From: Pardosa pseudoannulata
Lineage: Eukaryota; Arthropoda; Arachnida; Araneae; Lycosidae
NCBI GenBank assembly: GCA_032207245.1
Contig: CM063503.1
Coordinates: 109,437,354-109,501,353, forward strand
Length of the DNA: 64,000 nucleotides
Direction: 5' to 3'
Under the pieces are notes generated by a model that saw nothing but the letters and a program-made list of their open reading frames with translations, searched no databases and was not told where the DNA came from. Of this stretch, positions 1-12,993 are shown in pieces; the stretch's first letter is position 1; every line of letters begins with the position of its first letter. Both the position numbers and the translations under genes were made by a program.

Positions 1-192
1 GATCAAGAGCTTATGTAATAATCTTATTTCTAGAAGGAGTTTTGAAAGATTAAATTAAGTTTCTAAATAATTTTAAATGGAAAATAAAAAAGGTCGTTGG
101 CTTTTGTAAATTTTAACAAAATGTTTTTAGATATGAGTTTCCATAAACATAAACCTGAGGTTATTTATATGACAAATCAAAATATATCATTT
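1..192. other. AT-rich DNA, nothing recognised
   Basis: No open frame, repeat or RNA signal that I can support was seen here. Confidence 0.5.
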
Positions 193-367
193 TGGTTTTG
201 AAGAGCTAAGGTAAATTTCTTGCAATAAGAGGGCTAATTTGACCGTGACCTACTTATTAAAACCAATGAAGAACAGCTACGAATCACTACGGATAACCAA
301 GCCATCAGCGGAATTCGAACCCATGCACTTCGGAAACGAAAGGCAACTTCCTAACAATTTGGCTAAT
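193..367 (-). mobile_element. tRNA-derived SINE, diverged copy (family 1)
   Basis: On the minus strand this matches the better copies at 1145-1328 and 8526-8698: a tRNA-like head whose B box is visible near 309-325 as the complement of a GGTTCGAAT-type motif, a unique body, and a degraded TTTGG-like tail at the low-coordinate end (around 193-205). It is clearly older than the other copies, with many substitutions, and I could not find a convincing target-site duplication. tRNA-derived SINEs are transcribed by RNA polymerase III from the internal A and B boxes and encode no protein. Confidence 0.6.
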
Positions 368-1131
368 ACAATAGTTTTAGGAATTAAATATTTACGAAAC
401 TTAGTGCATGAGAATTAAATTATTTAGCTGTTTTATGCAAGAAAATGCATAGGATAGTTTAAATTATGACGAAATACTTGATAATTTTGCTGAATTAAAG
501 AGCAGAAACTAGAGATTATCACTAAAATTGATTCATCTTTATACATTTACTTTTGTTAGACATGTAATAAAACAATTTTTTTTTTTAAATTCTTCAACGA
601 ACTTTTCAAACTTTTCTGGAAAAACTAAAATTTAGTGTTATATATTAAATATTTTTAATAAAATAAATTGAGATTTGTTTTAGTTTTTTAATTCTAGTTT
701 TAAATTAATTTTTTTATATTTGTTTTGAGTTCTATGTAGTGAAGAGGCGGGACTGCCCAATAAGAAGAAAATATCTCGGGCACTAAAATGATTTAACCTG
801 CCTCTGCTGAGTTGCATTAAATAGTTAATAAAAAATAAGTTTGACCGCTAAAAGCGGTTATTTGGTTCTTATAATTGAGCAATCTTTGCTATTCTGTGGT
901 TTAGCGTAGTCAGAAAATTTGATGGAACTTGAACTTTAATAGAAGTTTTAGTTTCTTTATTTTCGGATTGTTTTTATAGTTGTTCGTTACTAGAAAACAT
1001 CGGTATCTGAACCTTCTCATGATAAAAGGTGTTTATCAGAGCATATAACCTTTCTCGAAAATGAATTTAGGGCTAATAGATGTTGATAGTTTAGCTTCAT
1101 ATACTTGCAATCTTCTAGGTTCTTTTTTGTT
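368..1131. other. AT-rich intergenic or intronic DNA
   Basis: No supported gene or repeat family. A slightly GC-richer patch around 735-780 has no recognisable coding sense. Confidence 0.45.
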
Positions 1132-1144
1132 TTAATAAATTTGA

Positions 1145-1328
1145 TGGTTTCGTTTGATTTGGTTTGGAGTGCTACGGTCTACTTTTTACAACAAGAGGGC
1201 TAACGAAACCGGAACCTACAGATTAAAGGCGATTCCTAACGGCTACGAACATCCATGCCAATGTGGGATTCGAACCCACGTACTCCGGTACCGAAGACCA
1301 ACACTCTAACCAATCGACCATCGTTCAC
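1145..1328 (-). mobile_element. tRNA-derived SINE with 13-bp target-site duplication (family 1)
   Basis: Read on the minus strand, the element begins with a tRNA-like head (complement of about 1262-1322). It has an A-box-like stretch GATTGGTTAGAGTG and a strong B box GGGTTCGAATCCCA. A body of about 100 bp follows, then a 3' tail of CCAAA/CCAAAT units (1150-1170). The flanks carry an identical 13-bp duplication, TTAATAAATTTGA, at 1132-1144 and 1329-1341. This fixes the boundaries and shows insertion by target-primed reverse transcription. The head is SINE promoter sequence and not a working tRNA gene: no acceptor stem closes and the sequence runs on into the body. Confidence 0.88.
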
Positions 1329-1341
1329 TTAATAAATTTGA

Positions 1342-4109
1342 ACTACAATCTTAAAATGTTATTTAATGTACTTCAATTTTCAGATTTTATTTTTGTAAAT
1401 TTGAACTTATTTCTTCTTTTTTTAGTAAAATAACTATTACTAAAATAATTGAGCATACTGCTCATTAGTTTAAATATCTTACCTCAAATTGAAATATCAG
1501 TGAAAAAATAATTAAAAAAATAGAGTATATGGCTCCAACTATGTCAAAGTTGACATCTTGGATTTTCGAGTTCCTGCTCTGACTGGATGCTATTTTTTAA
1601 AGGGGAAATAACTGGAATTTTGAAGTCTTCCTACACCTAGTCTACGAGTGGTTAAGCCAGTGAAAATGTCAGGGTTTAGGGAATTTCTATTATTTCTGAT
1701 CGAGTGAATTGTATTGTATATACGAAATACGATTAATATTTTGAAAAGAAATTTTTTAGAAGTATTTTACATTTTGTAAACATTTTATAGCACAACGTTT
1801 GTGCTAAATTATGAATAATCATTAAACTTTTGCTATTTAATTTATATTTAACATTAACAAACATTTAAAATCTTAAAATATATGCTGATATGAAAAAAAT
1901 TTAAAAAAATTAAAAACTAATATGAACACTATAAATAATACTAAAATAACGTAATTGGAACTCGTAATGGTTTTTCATAACCGAAAAATATAGCATTGTA
2001 CTTTCTGCAATATTTTAATGAAGACGGAATCATTTTAACTTCAACTAACAACAGTATCATTATTTAGTGAAACATCTGCAGTCTTCCCAGATTCAATGAA
2101 ATTGTCCCTACTTTCTGTAAGGAAGCTTTGACAGTGCCTCTGTCAATTATGCGTCTCGAATGAAGTTAGATTTGTCAACTATTTGACATATGTCAAAAGC
2201 AAGAGAAAAACAAGTTCACCAGACTAGGATGACAAGATTGCCTTCTGGACTAAAAGCAAGTTTTGCCGTGTAAACAAATTGATTGTCAGCTATAGTTATT
2301 TTGTTAAACATGATATTATATGTAGCTTGAAAAAATAAATAACAGTTAGGACCTGTTGGACATTGATTCTGTAAAATTACATTAGGAAAATTATTAAAAT
2401 AACTGACATTTTATCACGAATGCACACTCTCTCAAACACTCATATTTATACCAGTCATTTATACAACAAGTATTTTTTATTAAAAACAAAGTTACAACCT
2501 AAAAAGAAACGCGTGTTTGTTTTAGTAATACCTATTTATTCTTAGGTTATAACAATACTATATAGAAAATCTTAATTACAAATTTATCTTGAAATGTAAA
2601 TAAAATTTTCTTTATAATATTTAGGTTTTCAATTTAAATCTTTTGATATTCAAATTATCTTAAAAGAAATCTCTAAATACATATAATTTGCAATTTTAAA
2701 TGGAAGATTTTACTTTTTTTGAATTGCTTCAAATGCCTAATCTTTTGTTTATAGTGTTCAATATTCCATACAAAATCACGTGATAATTTTTCAATTTCAT
2801 CTCTTTCCTTTGTAAAGCGTCTATATTTTATTCATTTTTCTCCAAAGAAATAAATTGAATATTTTACACTTGTTTGAAAATACTACAGTTTTTCAGGGTT
2901 GAGAGAATTTAAGTAAAATAAAGGAAACAAATTTCAATTAAAAAGCTTTATTTATATTAGCTTCATACGTAACTTCAGTTCACAAAACTGATTTTGACCT
3001 AACCTAAAGTAGTTTGCTCTCACAATTGGAAATGTAATTTTTCCCAGATTGTTTATTATGAGATTTTATTTTCATAATATTTATCTTTTTTCTTTCTCCC
3101 GTATATTGACTATTTTTGATTAAAGATTTTATTGATACGTCATTTTTAAACCTTCTATAAATAATTAATATATTTTATTTATTTTCTACTTCTTAAACTA
3201 AAACTCCTAAAAGGATACTACTTTTTCCTTCTTTCTTATTTTATCTATCCTATTTAGCGCCTTTTAAAATGTACCAGTTTTAAAAATTTTTTAATACCTT
3301 TTTCTTTTTTTACACTACTAATTTTTTTTCCTTTTTCTTAAAAAATGAAAAATAAATAATTTTTAAATTAAATATAATTATATTTATATCAAAACGATGA
3401 TTATTTTATATTTTCAAGAAAATAAAAATAATTATTTTATAAGTAATTTATTTTTAATGAATTTAAACACACATATTTTTTAAATATTTTTTAAAAGTTT
3501 TAATTATATCGATACGATTTTTAATATTAATTAATATATAAGATTACATATTTTTATCTTTTATATATTTAAAAACTTTTGGAGATATATATATAAGATT
3601 TTTTTTTCTGAATTATTTTTAACTTTTCTTTCTTTGAAGATTTTTTTATTACTTTCTACATAATAATAACCTTTCGTTTTAATTTCATCCAGTTCTGTGA
3701 AATAAACACTTTTTTTAAATCCGTCCCTAAACTTTTTAATCGAATTACCTTTTACTCGAAGACTCACTTCTAAAAAATCAACACCTAATTATCCGTTCTA
3801 TTATTTGCTACCTTCCTTTGTTTTAATTTTTTGTGTCCGACTCAATTTGCTACTAATGTTTTAAAATTATCGATATTTCTTCTAAATAGCTACGGTCAAT
3901 GAATTATTGCATTGCATTTGTGTGTCGGACTTCTTCATGCGTGTGAGTGTAATTTCAAAATTTAGTACGAGCAATTACGAAATTTTAAATTCGTTTCAAT
4001 CTTTTTAGTCATTTAGATAAAATTTACTTTAGCCATAGACCTAACTAGAGCGATCGGTATACTTTTACATGATTCTTGGATTGCTGTTTTCATATGTATC
4101 TCAGCTGGA
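1342..4109. other. Very AT-rich DNA, no supported gene
   Basis: Long A+T-rich stretch with homopolymer and TA-rich runs, densest at 3100-3780. The only open frames (for example the 68-codon frame on the minus strand at 3561-3767) are lysine- and isoleucine-rich low-complexity translations, as expected by chance at this composition. Confidence 0.55.
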
Positions 4110-5301
4110 AGTGACAAACACCCACACACCTACACACCTATGCAAATGACGATATCTGCGGTCCCGAGGTACGTCATTGCCTCCGCAGGTATACATCGTG
4201 TAGGAAACAGCATTAGCATTAGTCGTATGTAAGATGTCGCACAGTTCGGAGCTCTCTGATTTCGAGAATGGTTAATTATCGGGTATCACAAATGTGGCCT
4301 ATTCTTAAGGGACACATCTAGCAATCTGAAGTACCCAAAATCGACAGTGGCCTGTGTGATTAAGAAGTGGAATGTGAGAGGTGATAGTCGGAATGTGTCC
4401 CGAGTCGGCAGACCAATGAAACTGAGAGATAGATACTGACGAGTGCTGTTCAGAGGAATTCTAAAGAACAGCCCCGACCAATGGCCCTCATCCACGAGGA
4501 ATTTCAACAGGCATCCGGCAGTATTGTTTCAATGAATACCATCCGTAAGGAAGCACATCTACTTGGTTTTCATGGTCATGCTGCTGCCTTGATCACGAAG
4601 TCCAACCACGCTGCTCAGTTAATGTGATACAAAGGACATCGAAATTGGACCGTAGATCAGTAGAAACTGGTTCTTTGGAGAGACGAATCAAGGTTCACCC
4701 TTTACCGTTCAGATGGCAGCGTCTGGGTCTGGCGTCTGCCTGGAGAACGTCTCCTGCCAGAATACATTGTGCCAACAGTAAGTTTGGCGGAGGTGGAATT
4801 ATGGTCTGGGGTTGTTTCTCCTGGTATGGACTGAGACCCTTGGTCCCCATTCATGGTAAGCTGAACGCCGATGCCTACTGCACTATTTTGGATGTCAATG
4901 TGCTTCCTACGCTGTGGCAGCTTTACGGGTTGGACCCATATGCCAGTTGTCCTGTTTTAAGGTTAACCAAGGCTTGGTATGGTGGCCAATGAAGTTCATC
5001 GAATGGAGTGGCCTGCCCAGAGCCCAGACCTGAACCATATCGAAAACCTTTATAACGAGTTGGTTCACCGTATAAAGGGGTGCACTACCCATCCAAAATC
5101 AGTGAAGGAACTTGTATGTCTACTCCAACCCGAGTGGAAGACAATACAACCAGCTGTAATACAAAGACTTGTTAAAAGTATGCACCGGAGGGTTCACGCA
5201 GTAATTACCTCTCGTGGAGGCTCTACCAACTATTGATTTTGAATAAAATTAGTTTTTATTTTCTATCACAGGTGTCCAAATACTTATTGTTAGACAGTGT
5301 A
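4110..5301 (+). mobile_element. Tc1-like DNA transposon, inactive
   Basis: A DNA transposon of the Tc1/mariner superfamily on the plus strand. The 3' end is well defined: the terminal sequence GTGTCCAAATACTTATTGTTA (5271-5291) followed by GACAGTG and a TA dinucleotide at 5300-5301, the usual Tc1 integration site. No matching 5' terminal inverted repeat could be found; similarity to the 5' untranslated part fades around 4110-4130, so the left end appears lost or too diverged. The region is distinctly GC-richer than its surroundings, which fits an invading element. Confidence 0.85.
4234..5236 (+). pseudogene. Tc1-like transposase pseudogene (DDE, catalytic site broken)
   Basis: Encodes pieces of a Tc1-family transposase, which cuts and pastes the element through its terminal repeats. 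I start at 4234, where MSHSSELSDFENG opens the N-terminal DNA-binding domain. A frame loss and stop follow at once. The linker motif VGRP is visible near 4405-4415. The catalytic core has the first acidic residue in LWRDESRF (about 4672-4695, preceded by an in-frame stop), then [15 protein letters not shown] in a shifted frame, and the last acidic residue in SPDLNHIENL (about 5023-5052). Near 4930-4945 the reading jumps from GLDP to the ASC segment, so the segment with the second catalytic Asp appears deleted. The C-terminus ends normally at GGSTNY and a stop. At least three frame breaks make this non-functional. The open frame 4624-4992 is only in the transposase frame in its second half. Confidence 0.88.
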
Positions 5302-5302
5302 T

Positions 5303-5654
5303 TTCATAAATAAAATACCCTAAAACCGAATGAATTTTCTAAAAGTATAATTTAAAAATGTTCCTAAGTCAGGCGATAATACTTTATATTACTTGTTAAT
5401 TTCATACAAACGATTTTTATAATATCTGAAAATATTTGGTTAGCAGAGCTTAAATCATTTTTAAAAAAAACGAAGAATAATTGTAGCAGTACCAATTGCT
5501 TATAGATGATCTCGGACGGCTAAAGTCATCCAACGTATCAAAAAGTTTCAAATCCACAGATTTTAATACTGAAAGGAAGTGTAATACCTCCTTTACTATC
5601 TTTTTGCAGTATTCATGGACAGAATAAAACTACATCTTTTCCTTGCAAAGATAT
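5303..5654. other. AT-rich spacer
   Basis: Between the Tc1-like element and the first piggyBac-type copy; no feature recognised. Confidence 0.4.
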
Positions 5655-6231
5655 TTAACCCCTTCCGGTATCATTTAATAATAAAAAACTGTGCATGAAA
5701 TAACAATTTAATTTTTATTTAAAAAATTTGTTTCATTTTACAATTCTTACATATTCCTAATTAAAATCCACTTTTTACGTAGTGTTAAATAATATCAGAA
5801 ACAGTAAAATTAAGAAAATATCAAAGCAAAGCATCAATAAGGTATACAGATAATAGTCTTCAAGCTAGTGGTACTTTTCAAAACAAAGTGCAAAGGTATT
5901 CTTAATTGTTTACACCGCCAAGTAGTCTCACTTTTAATTTGATTCTTGTAACACACACGGCATTTCTTAGTAGGTTTTCTTTTATTCTGACTCATTAATT
6001 TGGCAATGACTTGTACCAAGAAATTCTTAGTAAACAATATGCAATAGTGACTTGTGATTTTCACAAGTGATAAAAGTGTTGCCAAATTCAGTACACTAGA
6101 AATTTTAAACTAAATTAATTATCATATTTAACAGTAACTTTAATCGCATGACGAGTGTAGCTCGTCATTGTGCGGTATGGAATGAAAAACTAATGACGAA
6201 CTAGACTCATCATTTTACCGGAAGGGGTTAA
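5655..6231 (-). mobile_element. piggyBac-derived short element, copy 1
   Basis: A 577-bp element bounded by TTAA at both ends (5655-5658 and 6228-6231), the hallmark target site of piggyBac transposons. The terminal repeat on each side reads CCCCTTCCGGTA inward from the TTAA. In its own orientation (minus strand) the element has 5' subterminal hairpins built on ATGACGAG (6140-6215), a short spacer, a remnant of the transposase C-terminus and a 3' untranslated tail. The catalytic DDD core is absent, so it must depend on transposase supplied elsewhere. The copies at 12427 and 48114 share this structure. Confidence 0.9.
5834..6085 (-). pseudogene. piggyBac transposase C-terminal cysteine-rich domain remnant, copy 1
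   Basis: The minus-strand frame carries NKRKPTKKCRVCYKNQ followed by ETTWRC, matching the start of the piggyBac cysteine-rich zinc-binding domain (CxxC, then a spaced Cys). After WRCKQ the expected downstream Cys and YH residues are missing from this frame. They appear in another frame at 5868-5885, which reads CFEKYH and then a stop, the expected C-terminal signature of the family. A frameshift between the two blocks therefore broke the domain. The same break is in the other two copies. The first half of the open frame is upstream element sequence, not transposase. No protein function is expected. Confidence 0.82.
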
Positions 6232-8448
<2,217 letters not shown>

Positions 8449-8525
8449 TGCTAAATATTAACACGAGCATTTCTAATCATATTTTTACCTCTTAGTTGAT
8501 ATATAAAGCTATTCTTAGGTGTAGG

Positions 8526-8698
8526 GAGCCGAACGATGGCCGATTGGTTAGGGTGCTGGCCTTCGGTACTTGAGTTCGAATCCCACTGTGGCATGGATGT
8601 TCGTAGCCGTTCGGAATCGGCTTTAAGCTGTAGGTTCCGGTCTCATTAGTCCTCGTGTTTCAAAATAGTAGACCGTAGCACTCCATACCAAACCAAAC
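8526..8698 (+). mobile_element. tRNA-derived SINE, plus strand (family 1)
   Basis: The tRNA-like head starts near 8530, with GATTGGTTAGGGTGCTGG (A-box region, 8541-8558) and GAGTTCGAATCCCAC (B box, 8572-8586). The body runs through 8590-8685 and the 3' tail ends in CCAAACCAAAC. A near-identical duplication, CTTAGGTGTAGGG at 8514-8526 and CTTAGGTGTAAGG at 8699-8711 (12 of 13 bases), brackets it. This is the best-preserved plus-strand copy and, with the 1145-1328 copy, defines a family length of about 170-185 bp. Confidence 0.87.
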
Positions 8699-8711
8699 CT
8701 TAGGTGTAAGG

Positions 8712-10160
8712 ATAACGTGACAGCCTTTCCATATACTCTTAACTAGTCTTGCCACATGAGATTTGAAGCATGTATTGCAGCTTCAAGATAAAATTTTACG
8801 TCAGCAATTTTTTGGAATTTAAGCTGGACTATGAAAGTTATACTTTGTCTACACACTCTGCTCTTGATTTTAATGTAATACTATATTGTGCTCTACGGCG
8901 TATCTGAAAATGTCTAGAAAGCATATTTTAATAATCGTTTTCAGTTACTCCCGAATGATAATCTTACTGATGGAATAAATTATTTCAATTTTGCAACCAA
9001 CTGTAGATTTAATGATCTAAACATCTGTGCCTAACACACACACACACACACACACATTCGAACAACTAGTTCATTTAAGTACAGAGTAAAATGTTTACTA
9101 TTCGAAGAAAATCTTTTTTCACCAGTGTTGAAGGAATATTAATATTACACAATATTACAATATTTCTAACTCTTACGTTACTAAAGTTCTTGTGGTGAAG
9201 ACACTAACAGAAAAAAAAATTGAATTATGTATAGTCGAATTAGAAGCACTTTTGCTAACTATCTTTAAAAAATGACAGCAAAATTGGCATGTAAGAAATA
9301 ATGGGTAACTTGCTAAAAGGAAACTTGATCTCCGTAGAAGAAGACTTGTTAAATGTAAAGGAGATCGGATTGCAATTACGTCAAAAGGGTGGAAATTTTC
9401 CCCATGGCGTGTTTCCATGGGGATTTTTCCTGCAGTATCATTGTCTAAGAATGTGATGTTAAAAATGTATTTCAAAAATGATACGAGATGTGTTTATATT
9501 TTCTTTAGCATAGCAACTAATATATGTTACAATTAGGGCAAATTTGATCAGTATGCTCTAAACTGAGCAGAAATTATCTGATGATATAAATTTAAATAAA
9601 AAAAGTCCGATTTTAAAGACTCTTAATTTATTATTTGAGATATATTACTTAAAAACCTAAAAATAACATGAAATCATTAATGAGATGCATATGAAGCAGC
9701 TAAAAAAGGAGATGCAATTTATAAAAGCACTCATTCGGGCAAATTGTGGCTTATAAATAAAAATGAACAGTATCTAATACTATTCCGAGAAACAATAATG
9801 GATTTTGAATTCTGTAGAATTTCGGTACAGACTGTTTTAAGATATTTGAATCATCAAATCCTCTTCTGTAGAGGTCACTCATCGAACACAATGGGAGAGG
9901 AATACCTATGTTTTTTTTTTATCCCAATTTTCGATGATAATTGCTGCCTTGGCAATAAAGGAAAATGTGCTGATTTGCGTCTTCTCCCCCTTCTATTACA
10001 GACCATCATATATAATTGTTATTATTGTAAGTTTTAAATTAATCAGCTCAATTATTTACTTACTTTTGGGATCCTACAAGTTTTGGTCCCATTTCTGTGC
10101 TATATTCAGAAAACAAAATGTGAAATATTATTCAAATATTATTAAAATCACAGACACTAT
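8712..10160. other. AT-rich DNA with a short (AC)n tract and an inverted repeat
   Basis: Contains a 24-bp (AC)n tract at 9033-9056 and an imperfect palindrome at 9391-9430 (see findings). The 100-codon minus-strand frame at 9173-9475 and the plus-strand frames at 9744-10164 show no domain or splice context that I recognise. Confidence 0.5.
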
Positions 10161-10176
10161 GTAATGTAATGTAATG

Positions 10177-10246
<70 letters not shown>
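10161..10246. repeat. (GTAAT)4 followed by (AT)n
   Basis: Four GTAAT units (10161-10180) run into an uninterrupted AT array of roughly 68 bp, suggesting the pentamer array seeded or bordered the dinucleotide expansion. Confidence 0.95.
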
Positions 10247-10250
<4 letters not shown>

Positions 10251-12011
10251 CATGTCTCATTTTTGTTAATAAAATTGAGTTAATTTAAATAGAAGGTTAA
10301 TAAGTATTGTTTATTTGAGAAATGATTATTATTTTATTTTTCAGATATGAATTATAATTGCTTAAAGCATGCTCAACCATTTTAATCATAATAATTATCT
10401 ATTCTTTTCAATTAAGGGTTGAGAAAATTGAAGTTGACTGTTTTTATTGCTGCCTGAGAAATTTAGTTGAAATTCATAAAAATGTTAATACATATAAATA
10501 TACCGTTAGCTATCATGATATGGCCATTCATATCGTTTAAAATGTAACTATTACTAACTTCATTTCTCTCACACTGATGAATTCTCAAGATTTAAAAGTT
10601 CATGCATCAAACCACAAGGAATGCAATTAATTGAACATTTGACATGGATATGCAAAAACTAATCGTGCAAATATGTAAAATTTAGTAATCTCTTAAGCTG
10701 TATCATTGATAAAGTAATTAACTTAATTTCATTTATAATGCCTCAACACTTTCTTGATTACTCAACTTAAATTTGTTTCACAAGTTCTTTTAAATAACTT
10801 CTACATTTAGTATGTTTCTAATTGATTTATTTTAAAATCATTTTCTGTTCTGGTTTATAGAATCATATGCATTTTATGATAATATGAAAAGGTCTTTTAA
10901 CCTTTGAAGCAGATTTAAATGAAATTAATTTTAAACCAGCAGTTCCTAATGTAATAAGTTTATTTCTAACACTATAAGGGTTTAGTTCTAAAATGTTTAC
11001 GAAGTTTCTCTTACAATTTGAATTTTAATTTAAAACACAGACGTAATAAATAATTTCTTATCTCTAGAAACAAATAGATCTTACAGAGCTAATACTTTCG
11101 GGTGATTCGTTAGGAACGTTATAGTTAGTTTAGCTCCGTAAATGTCTAAGAAAATTGGTATGTATTTAAACTCGTTAACTGCCTTTAAACTATTAAAAAA
11201 TACTGAATATCCTTTAGAAAAAAAAATTATCTTTCAATAAATTTTAAATGATTTCAAAATATTTAAGTCATACGTTTAGCTCTAAAAACATTTTATTGCT
11301 AAAAAGACAAAATAATTTGCATGATATAATGTAAAGGCCTTATTACACGTCAACATGTTAATATTTGTTAGCCATTCCTATTACTAGTAAAGAATGTCCA
11401 GATTCCTTGTGTTACAACAAAAATGTCTCAACACATTCCGGTTGACTTGTGATAAGACTTGTATTTAATTGAAAATATATTCCTATCACACAAAAAATTT
11501 TCGTAGTCTTAAACAAGAAAAGGAATCCTAAACTAAATCAATACGTACTTTTCAATGACGTCTGATAAAACCTTTAAAGAGTCTATATGTATGTTGATGA
11601 TTTTAAAAGGTCGATGTCAGAAATACATCTGCAGTGTTTCAAATATTTCTACAATAAAAAAAAAATAAAAAAAGTTTTAGAAAAATGTTTAAGATAAAAT
11701 TGTATTTATGTATATAATGGAAGTAATAATTTTTCCTCATAACCTTCTGAACCTTCAGGATGTCCACAATCATGATTCTCTTAGTCTAGCCATATAAATT
11801 AGAGATCTTGAAAACGAGCGAGATAAGTACTAACTATAAGTGGAAAAGGATCGAAAAACGGGGTTGCACAAGTTCATAACAGAATAGCTAAACAAAAGTA
11901 AATTAAAAGACAGAATAATTATAATTTTATGCAGCTGAATACATCTAGCTGTACGACAGCACAGCACGACATGACTTGTTTTATTAAATCATGAGATTAA
12001 AAAGTGGGTTT
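10247..12011. other. AT-rich DNA, nothing supported
   Basis: No repeat family, RNA gene or coding domain recognised over about 1.8 kb. Confidence 0.5.
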
Positions 12012-12024
12012 CATTAACGTATAG

Positions 12025-12423
12025 TTGGTTGGTTGGTTGGTTGGATGGGATTTAATGGCGCAAGGTCCAATAAGAACAAGATGCGCCAGACGAAAGGTAA
12101 AAGATTGAAACACAGTAGAACACACATCAACAGACTAAAAATATATTTTAAAAGGGTACAAATAAAGCATAACAGAGTCACAATTTCAAAACACGAAAAA
12201 TAGAACATGAATATGAGATGAGAAATACCGGAAATGAAGTGAAACCTTTATAAAAAGGAATAAAAACCAATACGTTTGAGTAAATCAGATAAAGCAGGAT
12301 GAGGGGATTCACCCAAAAGGTGATTTAAACTTAAATTGGTATTACTAAAATACATTGAATAAAAACGAGTAAAACGAGTACAAGAAGTTAAAAAATGATG
12401 GACTGTGAGCTGGCAGTCGAAGC
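12025..12423 (-). mobile_element. 5'-truncated LINE copy with (TTGG)n tail
   Basis: The tail (TTGG)5 at 12025-12044 marks the 3' end on the minus strand, followed by the conserved 3' untranslated block (ATTTAATGGCGCAAGGTCC, 12049-12067, and GATGCGCCA nearby) and an A-rich stretch. The 5' end is about 12423, in sequence matching the coding C-terminus of the better copies (GGACTGTGAGCTGGCA, compare 59949). A target-site duplication is inferred: CATTAACGTATAG at 12012-12024 against CATTAA at 12425-12430, continuing as AGTATGAG after 12993, because a piggyBac-type element has split the second copy. Only the last part of the LINE is present; it encodes nothing intact. Confidence 0.8.
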
Positions 12424-12426
12424 TCA

Positions 12427-12993
12427 TTAACCCCTTCCGGTAAAATGACGAGTCTAGCTCGTCATTAGTTTTTCATTCCATACCGCACAATGACGAACAA
12501 CACTCGTCATGCGATTAAAGTTACTGTTAAATATGATAATTAATTTACTTTAAAATTTCTAGTGTACTGAATTTGGCAACACTTTTATCACTTGTGAAAA
12601 TCACAAGTCACTATTGCATATTGTTTACTTGGTACAAGTCATTGCCAAATTAATGAGTCAGAATAAAAGAAAACCTACTAAGAAATGCCATGTGTATTAC
12701 AAGAATCAAATTAAAAGTGAGACTACTTGGCGGTGTAAACAATTAAGAATTCCTTTGCACTTTATTTTGAAAAGTACCACTAGCTTGAAGACTATTATCT
12801 GTATACCTTATTAATGTTTTGCTTTGATATTTTCTTAATTTTACAGTTTCTGATATTATTTAACACTATGTAAAAAGTGGATTTTAATTAAAAATATGTA
12901 AGAATTGTAAAATGAAACAAGTTTTTTAAATAAAAATTAAATGGTTATTTCATGCACAGATTTTCATTATTAAATCATACCGGAAGGGGTTAA
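12427..12993 (+). mobile_element. piggyBac-derived short element, copy 2
   Basis: A 567-bp copy bounded by TTAA at 12427-12430 and 12990-12993, with CCCCTTCCGG termini. Subterminal hairpins at 12445-12465 (perfect 8-bp arms, 5-base loop) and 12490-12510 lie just inside the left end, and a third hairpin (ACTTGTGA and TCACAAGT arms) lies near 12590-12608. The element sits in the target-site duplication of the LINE copy immediately to its left, so it inserted after that LINE. Confidence 0.9.
12614..12814 (+). pseudogene. piggyBac transposase C-terminal domain remnant, copy 2
   Basis: The frame holds KRKPTKKCHVYYKNQ and ETTWRC. The first CxxC has decayed to CxxY relative to copies 1 and 3. The terminal signature lies in a different frame at 12763-12780, where the Cys codon has become Tyr (YFEKYH, then a stop). 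It has therefore lost two further predicted zinc ligands compared with copy 1, in addition to the shared frameshift. No function is expected. Confidence 0.78.

Noticed and set aside
1262..1322. Functional tRNA gene on the minus strand
   Set aside because: It has A and B boxes, but no closing acceptor stem, and it continues into a SINE body with a tail and target-site duplication.
12014..12208. Minus-strand 64-codon frame ending in NPIQPTNQPTIR, and the similar ones at 37845-38039 and 48625-48816
   Set aside because: These frames cross the LINE 3' untranslated region and its TTGG tail; the QPTNQPT endings are the tail repeat translated.
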